Source: JAZNSB01 sp045590955 | GTDB taxonomy: Bacteria; Pseudomonadota; Alphaproteobacteria; RF32; CAG-239 | Assembly (NCBI GenBank): GCA_045590955.1 | Contig: JAZNSB010000009.1 | Location: 1-31,485, forward strand | Length of the DNA: 31,485 nt | Direction of reading: 5' to 3' | In this document: positions 7,540 through 15,251 of the stretch, piece by piece | Layout of the letters: each line of letters starts with the position of its first letter | Numbering within the stretch: position 1 is the first letter of the stretch | Notes under the pieces: model-generated | What the model saw: only the letters and a program-made list of their open reading frames with translations | Database searches by the model: none | What the model was told of the DNA's origin: nothing | Made by a program: the position numbers and the translations under genes

Positions 7540-8369
7540 TTGTTGGTGCAAACGGACAATTGGGATCCGAATTAAAAAACATATTACAAGATAAAGCGGT
7601 TTATGTTGACAAAGATGAATTGGATATTACTGATGAAAATAAGGTGAAAAATTTTTTACAAGCAAATTCTTTTGAATGTGTAATAAATTGCGCTGCATAT
7701 ACTGCCGTGGACAAAGCTGAAGATGAACCGGAAATAGCAAAAAAAATAAATGTAACAGGTGTAAAAAATTTGGCAAAATATGCTCAAACGCTTGTTCATA
7801 TTTCTACCGATTATGTTTTTGACGGAAAAGCATATATGCCATATAAAGAAGATGACCAAACAAATCCTCAATCTGTTTATGGAAAAACAAAATTAGAGGG
7901 AGAAATTTTGGCTTTGGAAAATGCAAAAACTGCAATTATAATTAGAACAGCATGGTTATATTCCATATATGGAAACAATTTTGTCAAAACAATGCAAAAA
8001 CTAGGTGCTCAAAAAGAAGAAATTAATGTGATATTTGATCAGGTTGGGACCCCTACCCATGCAAAAGATTTGGCAAACGCAATTGTGCAAATTATTCCGC
8101 AAATTAAAGAAGGGACAAAACAAATATATCATTTTTCAAACGAAGGTGTTTGTTCGTGGTATGATTTTGCAAAACAAATTATGTGCTTATCTGATTTAAA
8201 TTGCAAAGTAAATCCTATTGAGACTTTTGAATATCCGACAAAAGCTGTCAGACCAAACTATTCTGTTTTGAATAAAGCAAAAATCAAAAAAGACTTTAAT
8301 ATAAAAATTGCTCATTGGACAGATGCTTTGGCAGAATTTATTGAATTACAGAACTCTGGAAACGCTTAA
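7530..8369 (+). CDS. rfbD: dTDP-4-dehydrorhamnose reductase
   Basis: The 279-residue short-chain dehydrogenase has a nucleotide-binding GANGQLG at 6-12, STDYVFDG at 92-99 and the catalytic YGKTK pair Y117/K121. It makes dTDP-L-rhamnose with NAD(P)H, the last step after RfbC. The ATG lies inside the end of rfbC. Its 3' end overlaps the convergent comF by 24 bp and no terminator is visible there. Confidence 0.93.
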   Translation: MLLVVGANGQLGSELKNILQDKAVYVDKDELDITDENKVKNFLQANSFECVINCAAYTAVDKAEDEPEIAKKINVTGVKNLAKYAQTLVHISTDYVFDGKAYMPYKEDDQTNPQSVYGKTKLEGEILALENAKTAIIIRTAWLYSIYGNNFVKTMQKLGAQKEEINVIFDQVGTPTHAKDLANAIVQIIPQIKEGTKQIYHFSNEGVCSWYDFAKQIMCLSDLNCKVNPIETFEYPTKAVRPNYSVLNKAKIKKDFNIKIAHWTDALAEFIELQNSGNA

Positions 8370-9068
8370 AACATCAACAGATTTTGCTCCTGCTTTCTTT
8401 AATGCTTTTATGCATTCATAAACTGTGGCTCCGGTGGTTATAACATCGTCTATGATAACTACTCTTTTGCCGGAAATGTTCTCAGGAAATTTAACTTTAA
8501 AAGCATCTTTTATATTCTTTATTCTTAAACGACCGTTAAATTTTATTTGCGGTTTTGTGTGTTTTGATTTTATGAGGCTGATAAAATCTGTTTTAATTCC
8601 GGTTAATTTTGAAAGTTCTTTGGCTATGAGAGCTGATTGGTTGTATTTTCTTTGCAAAAGTCTTAATCTGTGCAAAGGCACGGGAATTAAAACATCTGCG
8701 CCTAAATCAAAAATATCTTTGCCGGCATATAAAAGCCAAGATGCAAAAATTTTGGCATTTTCGGTTTTGTCTTCAAACTTTAAGCCAAGTATCATCTTTT
8801 TAGAAAAATCATCATAAGAAAATGCAGAACGCATAAGTCTAAAAGGGTGTCTTTTCTTTTTTATACATGAAGGACACAGCTTTTGGTGTGAATTATCATC
8901 TTTTTCTTCATATAACGGAAAACCGCATTTGTAACATACTTGACCTTTAATAAAGTCAATTTTATCGGCGCATTCTTTACATAAACCTTCTTCTTTGGAT
9001 AAGATTTTGCCACAGTTAATGCATCTGGGAGGTAAAAACAAATCTATAATTTGCTGTAAAATTCCCAT
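8346..9068 (-). CDS. comF: ComF-family phosphoribosyltransferase-like protein
   Basis: The 240-residue protein has two Cys4 zinc-knuckle pairs at the N-terminus (C16/C19 with C30/C33, and C45/C48 with C65/C68), then a phosphoribosyltransferase domain with the PRPP motif VVIIDDVITTGAT near residue 200. ComF family members are needed for DNA uptake and processing of incoming single strands in competent bacteria, but are also widespread in species not known to be competent. The ATG overlaps the sucD stop (TAATG). It is the last gene of the long suf-suc operon and ends inside rfbD on the other strand. Confidence 0.88.
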   Translation of the reverse strand: MGILQQIIDLFLPPRCINCGKILSKEEGLCKECADKIDFIKGQVCYKCGFPLYEEKDDNSHQKLCPSCIKKKRHPFRLMRSAFSYDDFSKKMILGLKFEDKTENAKIFASWLLYAGKDIFDLGADVLIPVPLHRLRLLQRKYNQSALIAKELSKLTGIKTDFISLIKSKHTKPQIKFNGRLRIKNIKDAFKVKFPENISGKRVVIIDDVITTGATVYECIKALKKAGAKSVDVLSVSRVL

Positions 9069-9934
9069 TACATATTAACCAGTATTTCATTTATGTCATT
9101 GATATTGTCTACAACTATCATGCCGCTTTTTTGCATGATGCGTTTCTTGTCTGATACAGAAACATAACCGTTACTGATTAATTCTCCGGCGTAACCCATT
9201 TTATGGTCAAACGGAACAGCTTCTCCGGCAACAAAAGCTATGATAGGCTTTTTGTTTGGCAGGCTTTGATAATATTCTGCTGCTTTTTCTTCAAATGAAC
9301 CGCCGAGCTGACCTATAAGCACAATGGCATTTGTATTTTTATCTTTATGGAAAGCATCAATAACTTCAATAAAATCCATTCCAATAACCATATCATCGCC
9401 AAGACCTATAACCGTAGATTGCCCTTTATTGGCTTTATTGATTTCTATTACAGCCTCATATGTTAATGTAGAAGATCTGGAAACAACACCTATTTTTCCT
9501 TTTTTGTGAATGTTTTCCGGAAAAATTCCAAGTCTTGCTTCATTAGGGGTGATTATTCCCGGTGTGTTGGGGCCAATAAATTTGGTTTTACTTCCTCTGA
9601 GCATGCTTTTTATTTCCATCATATCTTTGATGGGAACACCATCTGCAATGGATACTGCTAAATCAAGCTCTGCCTCAACCGCTTCTCTGACTGCTGCTTT
9701 TACTGCAATTGACGGAACATACATTATTGAGGCATTAACACCTGTTTCTTGTTTTGCTTCTTTTACCGTGTTAAAAACCGGAACTCCCAAGTGAACCATG
9801 CCGGCCTTGCCGGGGCTCACGCCTGCAAGCACTTGTGTGCCGTAATCTATTGACCTTCTAATGTGAAAAGTAGCTTGTGTTCCTGTGATTCCCTGACATA
9901 AAACTTTGGTTTTTTTATTTACAAAAACAGACAT
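9068..9934 (-). CDS. sucD: Succinyl-CoA synthetase alpha-like protein lacking the phosphohistidine
   Basis: Length (288 aa) and overall sequence are those of SucD: SPGKAGMVHLGVPVFNTV, GPNTPGIITPNEARLGIFP, VVSRSSTLTYEAV, and a C-terminal flavodoxin-like half. However, the active-site residues differ. The motif MGHAG, whose His carries the phosphate in E. coli, reads MGYAG (Tyr248). The partner glutamate of IGEIGGS is Gln in IGQLGGS (209-213 region). The Cys of GPNCPG is Thr, and RSGTLTYE is RSSTLTYE. The frame is intact and overlaps sucC and comF by TAATG junctions. It cannot use the normal phosphohistidine mechanism; a CoA-binding or regulatory role is possible. The symbol shows family membership only. 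Confidence 0.8.
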   Translation of the reverse strand: MSVFVNKKTKVLCQGITGTQATFHIRRSIDYGTQVLAGVSPGKAGMVHLGVPVFNTVKEAKQETGVNASIMYVPSIAVKAAVREAVEAELDLAVSIADGVPIKDMMEIKSMLRGSKTKFIGPNTPGIITPNEARLGIFPENIHKKGKIGVVSRSSTLTYEAVIEINKANKGQSTVIGLGDDMVIGMDFIEVIDAFHKDKNTNAIVLIGQLGGSFEEKAAEYYQSLPNKKPIIAFVAGEAVPFDHKMGYAGELISNGYVSVSDKKRIMQKSGMIVVDNINDINEILVNM

Positions 9935-11136
9935 TATTCACCCTCCTCAATGGCTTGTAAAAGCATATCAACAGAATTTTCCATGTTATCTGCTATGATT
10001 ATGGGTAATTTGCTGCGCTCAAGAATTTCTTGTGCCTCTTCTTTATTTGTGCCTTCAAAACGAACCACCAACGGAACATTTAAACCAACTTCTGATGTGG
10101 CATTTATAATTCCTTCAGCAATCAAATTGCAACGCAAAAATCCTCCTAAAACATTGATTAAAATGCCTTCTACTTTAGGATTGGTCATAATGATTTTGAT
10201 GCCGGCGGCTATTTTATCTTTATCTACCCCGCCTTTTACATTCAAAAAGCAGGCTGTACCAACATTCTTTCTGCCCAGCGCATCCATGGCTGCCAAAGCA
10301 ATACCGTCTCCGTTGACAATGCATCCTATGTTGCCGTCAAATTCGCTGTATTTAAAACCATATTTAAAAGCCTGAAGTTCTCTTTCTTCAAGTTCATTGT
10401 CATCTTGAAGTTTTTGCAAAGATTTGTGTCTATAAAGTGCATTGTCATCAAATGACATTTTGGCATCTAAAACCACCAAGTTGCCGTTTTTCATAATCCC
10501 TACAGGTGATAGCTCTATCATTGTTGCGTCATAATCTACAAAAATTTTGTGCAAACCGGTTACAAATGTTTCCATGCTTTTTAATGATTTGCCATCTAAT
10601 TTTAAAAAGTTTATTATCTTGTATATTTGCTCTTCTGTAGGCCCTTGGTTAATGCTTAAATCAATCTTTAAAATTTTGCGGCTATTACTGAGTGCCATCT
10701 TTACAATGTCTTCATCTTTGATTTCTGCAACCAAAAGTTTGATATTTGCCGTAATGCTATCTATAATCAGAGCCATATAAAATATATTTTTTACCTGCAT
10801 ATATGACTCTACATATATTTTGCCAACAAGCCTACCCTTAGGACCGGTTTGCTCCGTGACAAGGGTTGAGCCCAGCATTTGTTTTGCTTGATGAACAATA
10901 TCTTTGCGAGATTTTACTTTTCTAATTCCGCCCTGTTTCCCGGCACCTTTTTCCAAAAAATACCCGTTATTTCTAAAACCCGACTGAATTTGCGACTTAA
11001 GAATCCATGGTCCCTTACTACTACTTGCAGAAGCTATTTTTTTTGCTTCATTAGGAGTGTAGGCAACACCGCCTTTAGGAATTAAAATGCCATAATCTGA
11101 TAATATCTTTTTTGCCTGATATTCATGAATGTTCAT
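9934..11136 (-). CDS. sucC: Succinyl-CoA synthetase beta-like protein with altered ATP-grasp site
   Basis: The 400-residue product aligns end to end with SucC (MNIHEYQAKKILSDYGI start; DGNIGCIVNGDGIALAAMD; VPLVVRFEGTN near the end). Many positions that are nearly invariant in SucC are changed. The nucleotide loop HAGGRGK reads QSGFRNN, the Mg-site IEINPL reads IELSPV (Asn to Ser), FLDVGGG reads FLNVKGG, and AKEFYL-like residues after VE read VKNIFY. The frame is complete, without stops, and is coupled by TAATG to sufE upstream and sucD downstream. It is best read as a paralogue that has lost or changed ligase activity. The true sucCD is expected elsewhere in the genome (inference). Confidence 0.78.
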   Translation of the reverse strand: MNIHEYQAKKILSDYGILIPKGGVAYTPNEAKKIASASSSKGPWILKSQIQSGFRNNGYFLEKGAGKQGGIRKVKSRKDIVHQAKQMLGSTLVTEQTGPKGRLVGKIYVESYMQVKNIFYMALIIDSITANIKLLVAEIKDEDIVKMALSNSRKILKIDLSINQGPTEEQIYKIINFLKLDGKSLKSMETFVTGLHKIFVDYDATMIELSPVGIMKNGNLVVLDAKMSFDDNALYRHKSLQKLQDDNELEERELQAFKYGFKYSEFDGNIGCIVNGDGIALAAMDALGRKNVGTACFLNVKGGVDKDKIAAGIKIIMTNPKVEGILINVLGGFLRCNLIAEGIINATSEVGLNVPLVVRFEGTNKEEAQEILERSKLPIIIADNMENSVDMLLQAIEEGE

Positions 11137-11531
11137 TATTGAGCATATCCTTTTATTTTTGAAACAAGAGCCATAAGACCATTTCTTCTGCTGGGACTTA
11201 AGTGTTCTCTTAATCCGAGTTTATCAAAAATTTTATCTACTTCAATATCTTTAATTTCTTTTGCAGATTTATTTGAATATATTTGCAAAACAATGGCTAT
11301 TAAACCTTTTACAATTATGGCATCTGAATCTGCTTTGAATATAATTTTTCCGTCTTGAATATCTGGCTTCAGCCAAACCTGAGATTGGCAACCTTCTACT
11401 TTCCATAAATAATTTTTATCTGCTTCGGGCAGGCCTTCAAGCTTGCTTCCAAGGTCTATGATATATTTGTATTTTTCTTCCCAATCTTCCAAAAAATCAA
11501 AATTTTCTATTATTTCTTCAATGCTTTCCAT
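11136..11531 (-). CDS. sufE: SufE-type sulfur acceptor for Fe-S cluster assembly
   Basis: I start the gene at the ATG at 11531 (131 aa), which overlaps the sufT stop as TAATG; a longer frame begins inside sufT and lacks homologous sequence. The family motif VEGCQSQVW places the sulfur-accepting Cys at residue 48. SufE takes persulfide sulfur from the SufS cysteine and hands it to the SufBCD scaffold in the cytoplasm. It lies after sufT and is coupled to sucC, in an otherwise canonical suf cluster. Confidence 0.93.
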   Translation of the reverse strand: MESIEEIIENFDFLEDWEEKYKYIIDLGSKLEGLPEADKNYLWKVEGCQSQVWLKPDIQDGKIIFKADSDAIIVKGLIAIVLQIYSNKSAKEIKDIEVDKIFDKLGLREHLSPSRRNGLMALVSKIKGYAQ

Positions 11532-11917
11532 TATATCATCTCTAACATTTCTTTTACTTCCGGCGACAATCTGTCCAATGTCCACGCCGGTTCCCATACA
11601 ACCTTTACCTCTACTTTGCCGACATTTTCAAGTGCAGCAACGGCATCTGCTGCCTGTTGGGGTAAAATACCAGCAACCGGACATGTTGGCGACGTAAGAG
11701 TCATTTCTATATAAACATCTGCATTATCAAGAGCGGATATTTTATATATCATGCCCATGTCATATATGTTTATCATTATTTCCGGATCTGCAACCGTGCG
11801 TAATGCTTCTATAATTTCTTCTTTTAATGCAGGTTTTTTGGCGCCTTCAAGACTTTGCCCCGCAACTGCAATATATTCTGATGTTTCTTGTTGTATATTT
11901 TGTGTGTTATCTATCAT
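11531..11917 (-). CDS. sufT: SufT / MIP18-family (DUF59) Fe-S assembly protein
   Basis: The 128-residue product has a DUF59 domain from about residue 31: EALRTVADPEIMINIYDMGMIY, then MTLTSPTCPVAG with the conserved Cys79, and a C-terminal EPAWTLDRLSPEVKEML typical of the SUF-associated branch. SufT proteins assist maturation of Fe-S proteins. It follows sufS after a 66-bp gap that may hold an internal promoter, and overlaps sufE by one base. The first 30 residues are poorly conserved. Confidence 0.9.
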   Translation of the reverse strand: MIDNTQNIQQETSEYIAVAGQSLEGAKKPALKEEIIEALRTVADPEIMINIYDMGMIYKISALDNADVYIEMTLTSPTCPVAGILPQQAADAVAALENVGKVEVKVVWEPAWTLDRLSPEVKEMLEMI

Positions 11918-11918
11918 T

Positions 11919-11971
11919 GTAAGCTCTTATATTTTTTTGCTTACTTTAAAACATTAAATATAATTTTGCAA
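11919..11971 (-). promoter_or_regulatory. Possible internal promoter and hairpin before sufT
   Basis: In the sufS-sufT gap the minus strand holds TTGCAA (11971-11966), a 17-bp spacer and TAAAGT (11948-11943). An inverted repeat GTAAGC/GCTTAC (11944-11939 and 11924-11919) with a 14-nt loop lies next to the sufT start. Either could let sufT-sufE-sucCD-comF be expressed apart from sufBCDS. The evidence is sequence resemblance only. Confidence 0.3.
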
Positions 11972-11983
11972 CATTATGATTTG

Positions 11984-13198
11984 TTAAAAAAAGTTTTTTG
12001 CTTTTTTAAGAGCTGCAACAAACCTGTCTATATCTTCTTTGTTGGTATACAAGCCGATAGATGCTCTGGCAACGCCTTCATAACCCATGCGATTTACAAC
12101 CGCCTTGGCGCAATGATGACCTACCCTGATGGAAACTCCTTGTTTATCTAAAATAAATGCCAGATCATGGTGATGAACCCCGTCTATTTCAAAACTAAAC
12201 AAACAAGTAGGGTGTTTGGTGGTAGAAACCAAATGCAACCCTTGTATTTCTTGAAGAGATTGCCACATATATCGGCAAATGTCTTCTTCATGAGAAACTA
12301 TGTTTTTCCAACCCAAAGAATTGATATATTTGATTGCCTCTGCCAAGCCAACAGCTCCTACAAAATTTGGTGTGCCGGCTTCAAACTTGTATGGCAAATC
12401 ATTAAAAACAGAATGCGTATAACTTACATCTTTTACCATATCACCACCATATTGATACGGTGGCATAGAATCTAAAAGTTCTGCTTTACCATACAAAACA
12501 CCTATACCTGTGGGACCATATAACTTATGTCCGGAAAATGCCAAAAAATCACAATCTATGTCTTGAACGTCTATCTGGTGATGAACTGCATATTGGCACG
12601 CGTCAACCAAACATTTTGCGCCTACTTTGTGAGCCTTTTGGCAAATTTCTTTGATAGGAAAAATGCTGCCTAATACGTTTGAGCAAGCCGTAACGCTGAT
12701 AAATTTTGTTTTATCTGTCAGCTCTTTATCAAGCAGTTGTTCTTCATATAAACCTTCATCTGTAATTTTGAAAATTTTTAATGTAAAGCCTATTTCATCT
12801 CTTAAAACCTGCCAAGGAACAAGGTTGGCGTTGTGTTCTGCTTGAGAAATTAAAACTTCATCTCCGGGTTTTAAATTGTGTCTGGCCCATGTTGAAACAA
12901 CAAGATTAATGCCCTCTGTGGCATTTCTGGTAAAAACCACTTCATGACTGTGTTTGGCATTAATAAATTTTTGAATGCTCTTTCTGGCATTGTCATATGC
13001 AAATGTAATGTCCTCAGAAAGTTTGTATGAGCCCCTGTGAACATTGGCATATTCATGCATATAAACTTCTTTTATTCTTTCTATTACGCATAATGGTTTT
13101 TGTGCAGACGCTGCCGTATCTAAAAACGTGTTAGGACATCCGTTAATAGATTGCGAAAAAATAGGAAAGTCTTGTCTAATTTTATTTACATCATACAT
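11984..13198 (-). CDS. sufS: Cysteine desulfurase SufS
   Basis: The 404-residue PLP enzyme has the group II cysteine desulfurase motifs: FLDTAASAQKP at 25-34, EHNANLVPWQ at 121-130, the PLP lysine K225 in SGHKLYGPTG, and the active Cys363 in VGHHCAK. It removes sulfur from cysteine as a persulfide for cluster assembly, with SufE as acceptor. It lies 50 bp after sufD in the same operon. Confidence 0.95.
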   Translation of the reverse strand: MYDVNKIRQDFPIFSQSINGCPNTFLDTAASAQKPLCVIERIKEVYMHEYANVHRGSYKLSEDITFAYDNARKSIQKFINAKHSHEVVFTRNATEGINLVVSTWARHNLKPGDEVLISQAEHNANLVPWQVLRDEIGFTLKIFKITDEGLYEEQLLDKELTDKTKFISVTACSNVLGSIFPIKEICQKAHKVGAKCLVDACQYAVHHQIDVQDIDCDFLAFSGHKLYGPTGIGVLYGKAELLDSMPPYQYGGDMVKDVSYTHSVFNDLPYKFEAGTPNFVGAVGLAEAIKYINSLGWKNIVSHEEDICRYMWQSLQEIQGLHLVSTTKHPTCLFSFEIDGVHHHDLAFILDKQGVSIRVGHHCAKAVVNRMGYEGVARASIGLYTNKEDIDRFVAALKKAKNFF

Positions 13199-13248
13199 AC
13201 TTTTAATATATTCCTTTTTAGTCTTTCGGCAAGTTGCTTTTTAACAAC

Positions 13249-14499
13249 TTATACATTTTTACTAAACCACTGCTTTATTTGTTCATTTTCAACATATGTA
13301 AACATATCTTGCAAAAATGCATCTATTAAGATTTTTTTGGCCTGTTGCTCATCTATGCCTCTGGAGCATAAATAAAAGAGCTGATCTTTGTCTAATTCTC
13401 CCATGGCAGAACCGTGCGAACATTTTACGTCATCTGCATATATTTTAAGCTGAGGTTTTGCGTCAACTTCTGCGTCATCTGACAGCAATATACCTTTATG
13501 TAATTGTTTTGCGTCTGTATTAACAGCATTTTTTGCAATATAAACTCCGGCTTGGAAAACACCTCTGGAATGACCATCTGCCACTCCTTTGACAATCTCT
13601 TGCGAATGTGTATCTGCAACCATATGTTCTATATTACTGGTAAAATCAACCGTTGCCCAACCGGACATTTTATATATGCCGTAAATTTGGGTTTTTGCCT
13701 TTTGTTCCGCAAGACAAACATTTGTTTCATCTCTACCAATGTCAGCACCTGTTTGAATGCAAAACTTGGTGTATTCTCCGCAAGATTTAACTTTTACTGC
13801 AGTATTGCTTATGTGTATGGATTTAAAAGAATCCTGTTGTAATTTGTAATGAGTGCATTTTGCACCCTCTTCAACATATATTTCATTTACAACGTTTACA
13901 AAGTATTTGGATTTTTCATCTCCTTCATAATGAAAATGCTCAACAATCTGGGCTTGACTGCCAGCCTCAAGCACAATTACGTTACGGAGGTTGTAAAACA
14001 AATTTTGGTCTTGTGAAAGGGTGTGATATTCTATTAAAATAGGTTTATCCAATTTAATGTTTTTGCCAATTTTAATGTAACTTCCTTCTGATAAATGTGC
14101 CGTATTCAGTGCCACAAAAGGGTGATTGAGTTTTGCAATTTTTCCAACATATTGAGATAAATTTTCATTAAACAACAGAGCTTCTGTAAGGGGGGTAACT
14201 TCAACTCCATCCGGTAAGGAAGAAACTGCCGGTTCAAAAACGCCGTTAAAAAAATAAAGTTTATAACAATCTGAAAGGTTTGTCGGCATACAACTGCAGT
14301 TGGCAGATTTTTTGAAAACTATTTTGGCTTTTGGCTCTATCTCAAATTTTGTGCCGGCAAGCTCATGGAGTTTTGTATATTTCCAGTCTTCTGTTTTGCC
14401 TGTGGGCATAACAAAACTTGAACGTCCCTGCTGTCTTAATTCTTCAATCCAAGCAATGTCTTTGCCGATTATTCTATTCGTTTGCAATAAACTGTCCAT
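13249..14499 (-). CDS. sufD: Fe-S assembly scaffold subunit SufD
   Basis: The 416-residue protein has the SufB/SufD beta-helix core and family C-terminus: SRGVFQAGVYIAKNAVNTDAKQ, then DAEVDAKPQLKIYADDVKCSHGSAMGELDKDQLFYLCSRGI. With SufB and SufC it forms the SufBC2D scaffold complex in the cytoplasm. Its start lies 26 bp inside sufC, consistent with translational coupling. Confidence 0.93.
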   Translation of the reverse strand: MDSLLQTNRIIGKDIAWIEELRQQGRSSFVMPTGKTEDWKYTKLHELAGTKFEIEPKAKIVFKKSANCSCMPTNLSDCYKLYFFNGVFEPAVSSLPDGVEVTPLTEALLFNENLSQYVGKIAKLNHPFVALNTAHLSEGSYIKIGKNIKLDKPILIEYHTLSQDQNLFYNLRNVIVLEAGSQAQIVEHFHYEGDEKSKYFVNVVNEIYVEEGAKCTHYKLQQDSFKSIHISNTAVKVKSCGEYTKFCIQTGADIGRDETNVCLAEQKAKTQIYGIYKMSGWATVDFTSNIEHMVADTHSQEIVKGVADGHSRGVFQAGVYIAKNAVNTDAKQLHKGILLSDDAEVDAKPQLKIYADDVKCSHGSAMGELDKDQLFYLCSRGIDEQQAKKILIDAFLQDMFTYVENEQIKQWFSKNV

Positions 14500-15232
14500 A
14501 ACCTTCCCTATCTACATCTAAAGCCAAATCTTTGCCACCGGATTTAATGATTTTACCTTGTGCAAAAACATGAACAAAGTCAGGAACAACATATCCCAAA
14601 AATTTTTGATAGTGTGTAATAATCAATCTGGCATTATGTTCTGTTTTTAATCTGTTTACACCATCACCAACAATTTTGAGTGCATCAACATCTAAACCGG
14701 AATCGGGTTCATCTAAAATTGCCAAATCAGGTTTTAAGATTGACATTTGCAAAATTTCAAGACGTTTACTTTCTCCTCCGGAAAAACCGCAATTTACAAA
14801 TCTTTTTACCATGTCCGCCCCCAGGCCAAGTTCTAATGCTTGTTTTTTAACTTCTTTGATAAATTCCATGGTATCTAATTGAGGCAATCCTTTATATTGG
14901 CGGTGCTCATTTACTGCGTGTTTTAAAAATGAAGTGATTTGCACTCCCGGAATTTCTGTGGGATATTGCATGCATAAAAACATGCCTTCTTTTGAGCGTT
15001 CATCAACGCTTAAAGTTGTAATGTCTTTGCCCTTAAATATAATTCTTCCGCTGGTTATGTTATAACCTTTTTTTCCGGTCAAAACGTGTGATAATGTTGA
15101 CTTTCCGGCACCATTCGGACCCATAATTGCGTGAGTTTCACCTTCTTTAATCACAAGATTAAAGCCTTTGATTATTTCTTTATCTCCAACGCTTGCGTAT
15201 AAATCTTCAATTTCCAGTATTGTTTTACTCAT
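14474..15232 (-). CDS. sufC: Fe-S assembly ATPase SufC
   Basis: The 252-residue ABC-type ATPase has a Walker A GPNGAGKST near residues 38-46, the signature FSGGESKRLEI, and Walker B AILDEPDSGLD, followed by the H-loop TH. It is soluble, without membrane segments, and powers the SufBC2D scaffold. It begins 19 bp after the sufB stop with an AGGTA-type ribosome site and overlaps sufD. Confidence 0.95.
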   Translation of the reverse strand: MSKTILEIEDLYASVGDKEIIKGFNLVIKEGETHAIMGPNGAGKSTLSHVLTGKKGYNITSGRIIFKGKDITTLSVDERSKEGMFLCMQYPTEIPGVQITSFLKHAVNEHRQYKGLPQLDTMEFIKEVKKQALELGLGADMVKRFVNCGFSGGESKRLEILQMSILKPDLAILDEPDSGLDVDALKIVGDGVNRLKTEHNARLIITHYQKFLGYVVPDFVHVFAQGKIIKSGGKDLALDVDREGYGQFIANE

Positions 15233-15251
15233 CTTTACCTACCATTTTTAA

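Noticed and set aside
9068..11136. sucC and sucD as plain pseudogenes
   Set aside because: Both are full length, have no frameshifts or stops, and keep precise overlaps with their neighbours; changes cluster at active-site positions.
13231..13250. Inverted repeat AAGTTG/CAACTT at the sufD-sufS junction
   Set aside because: Only 6 bp, AT-rich, overlapping the sufD stop and without a T-run; too weak to call.
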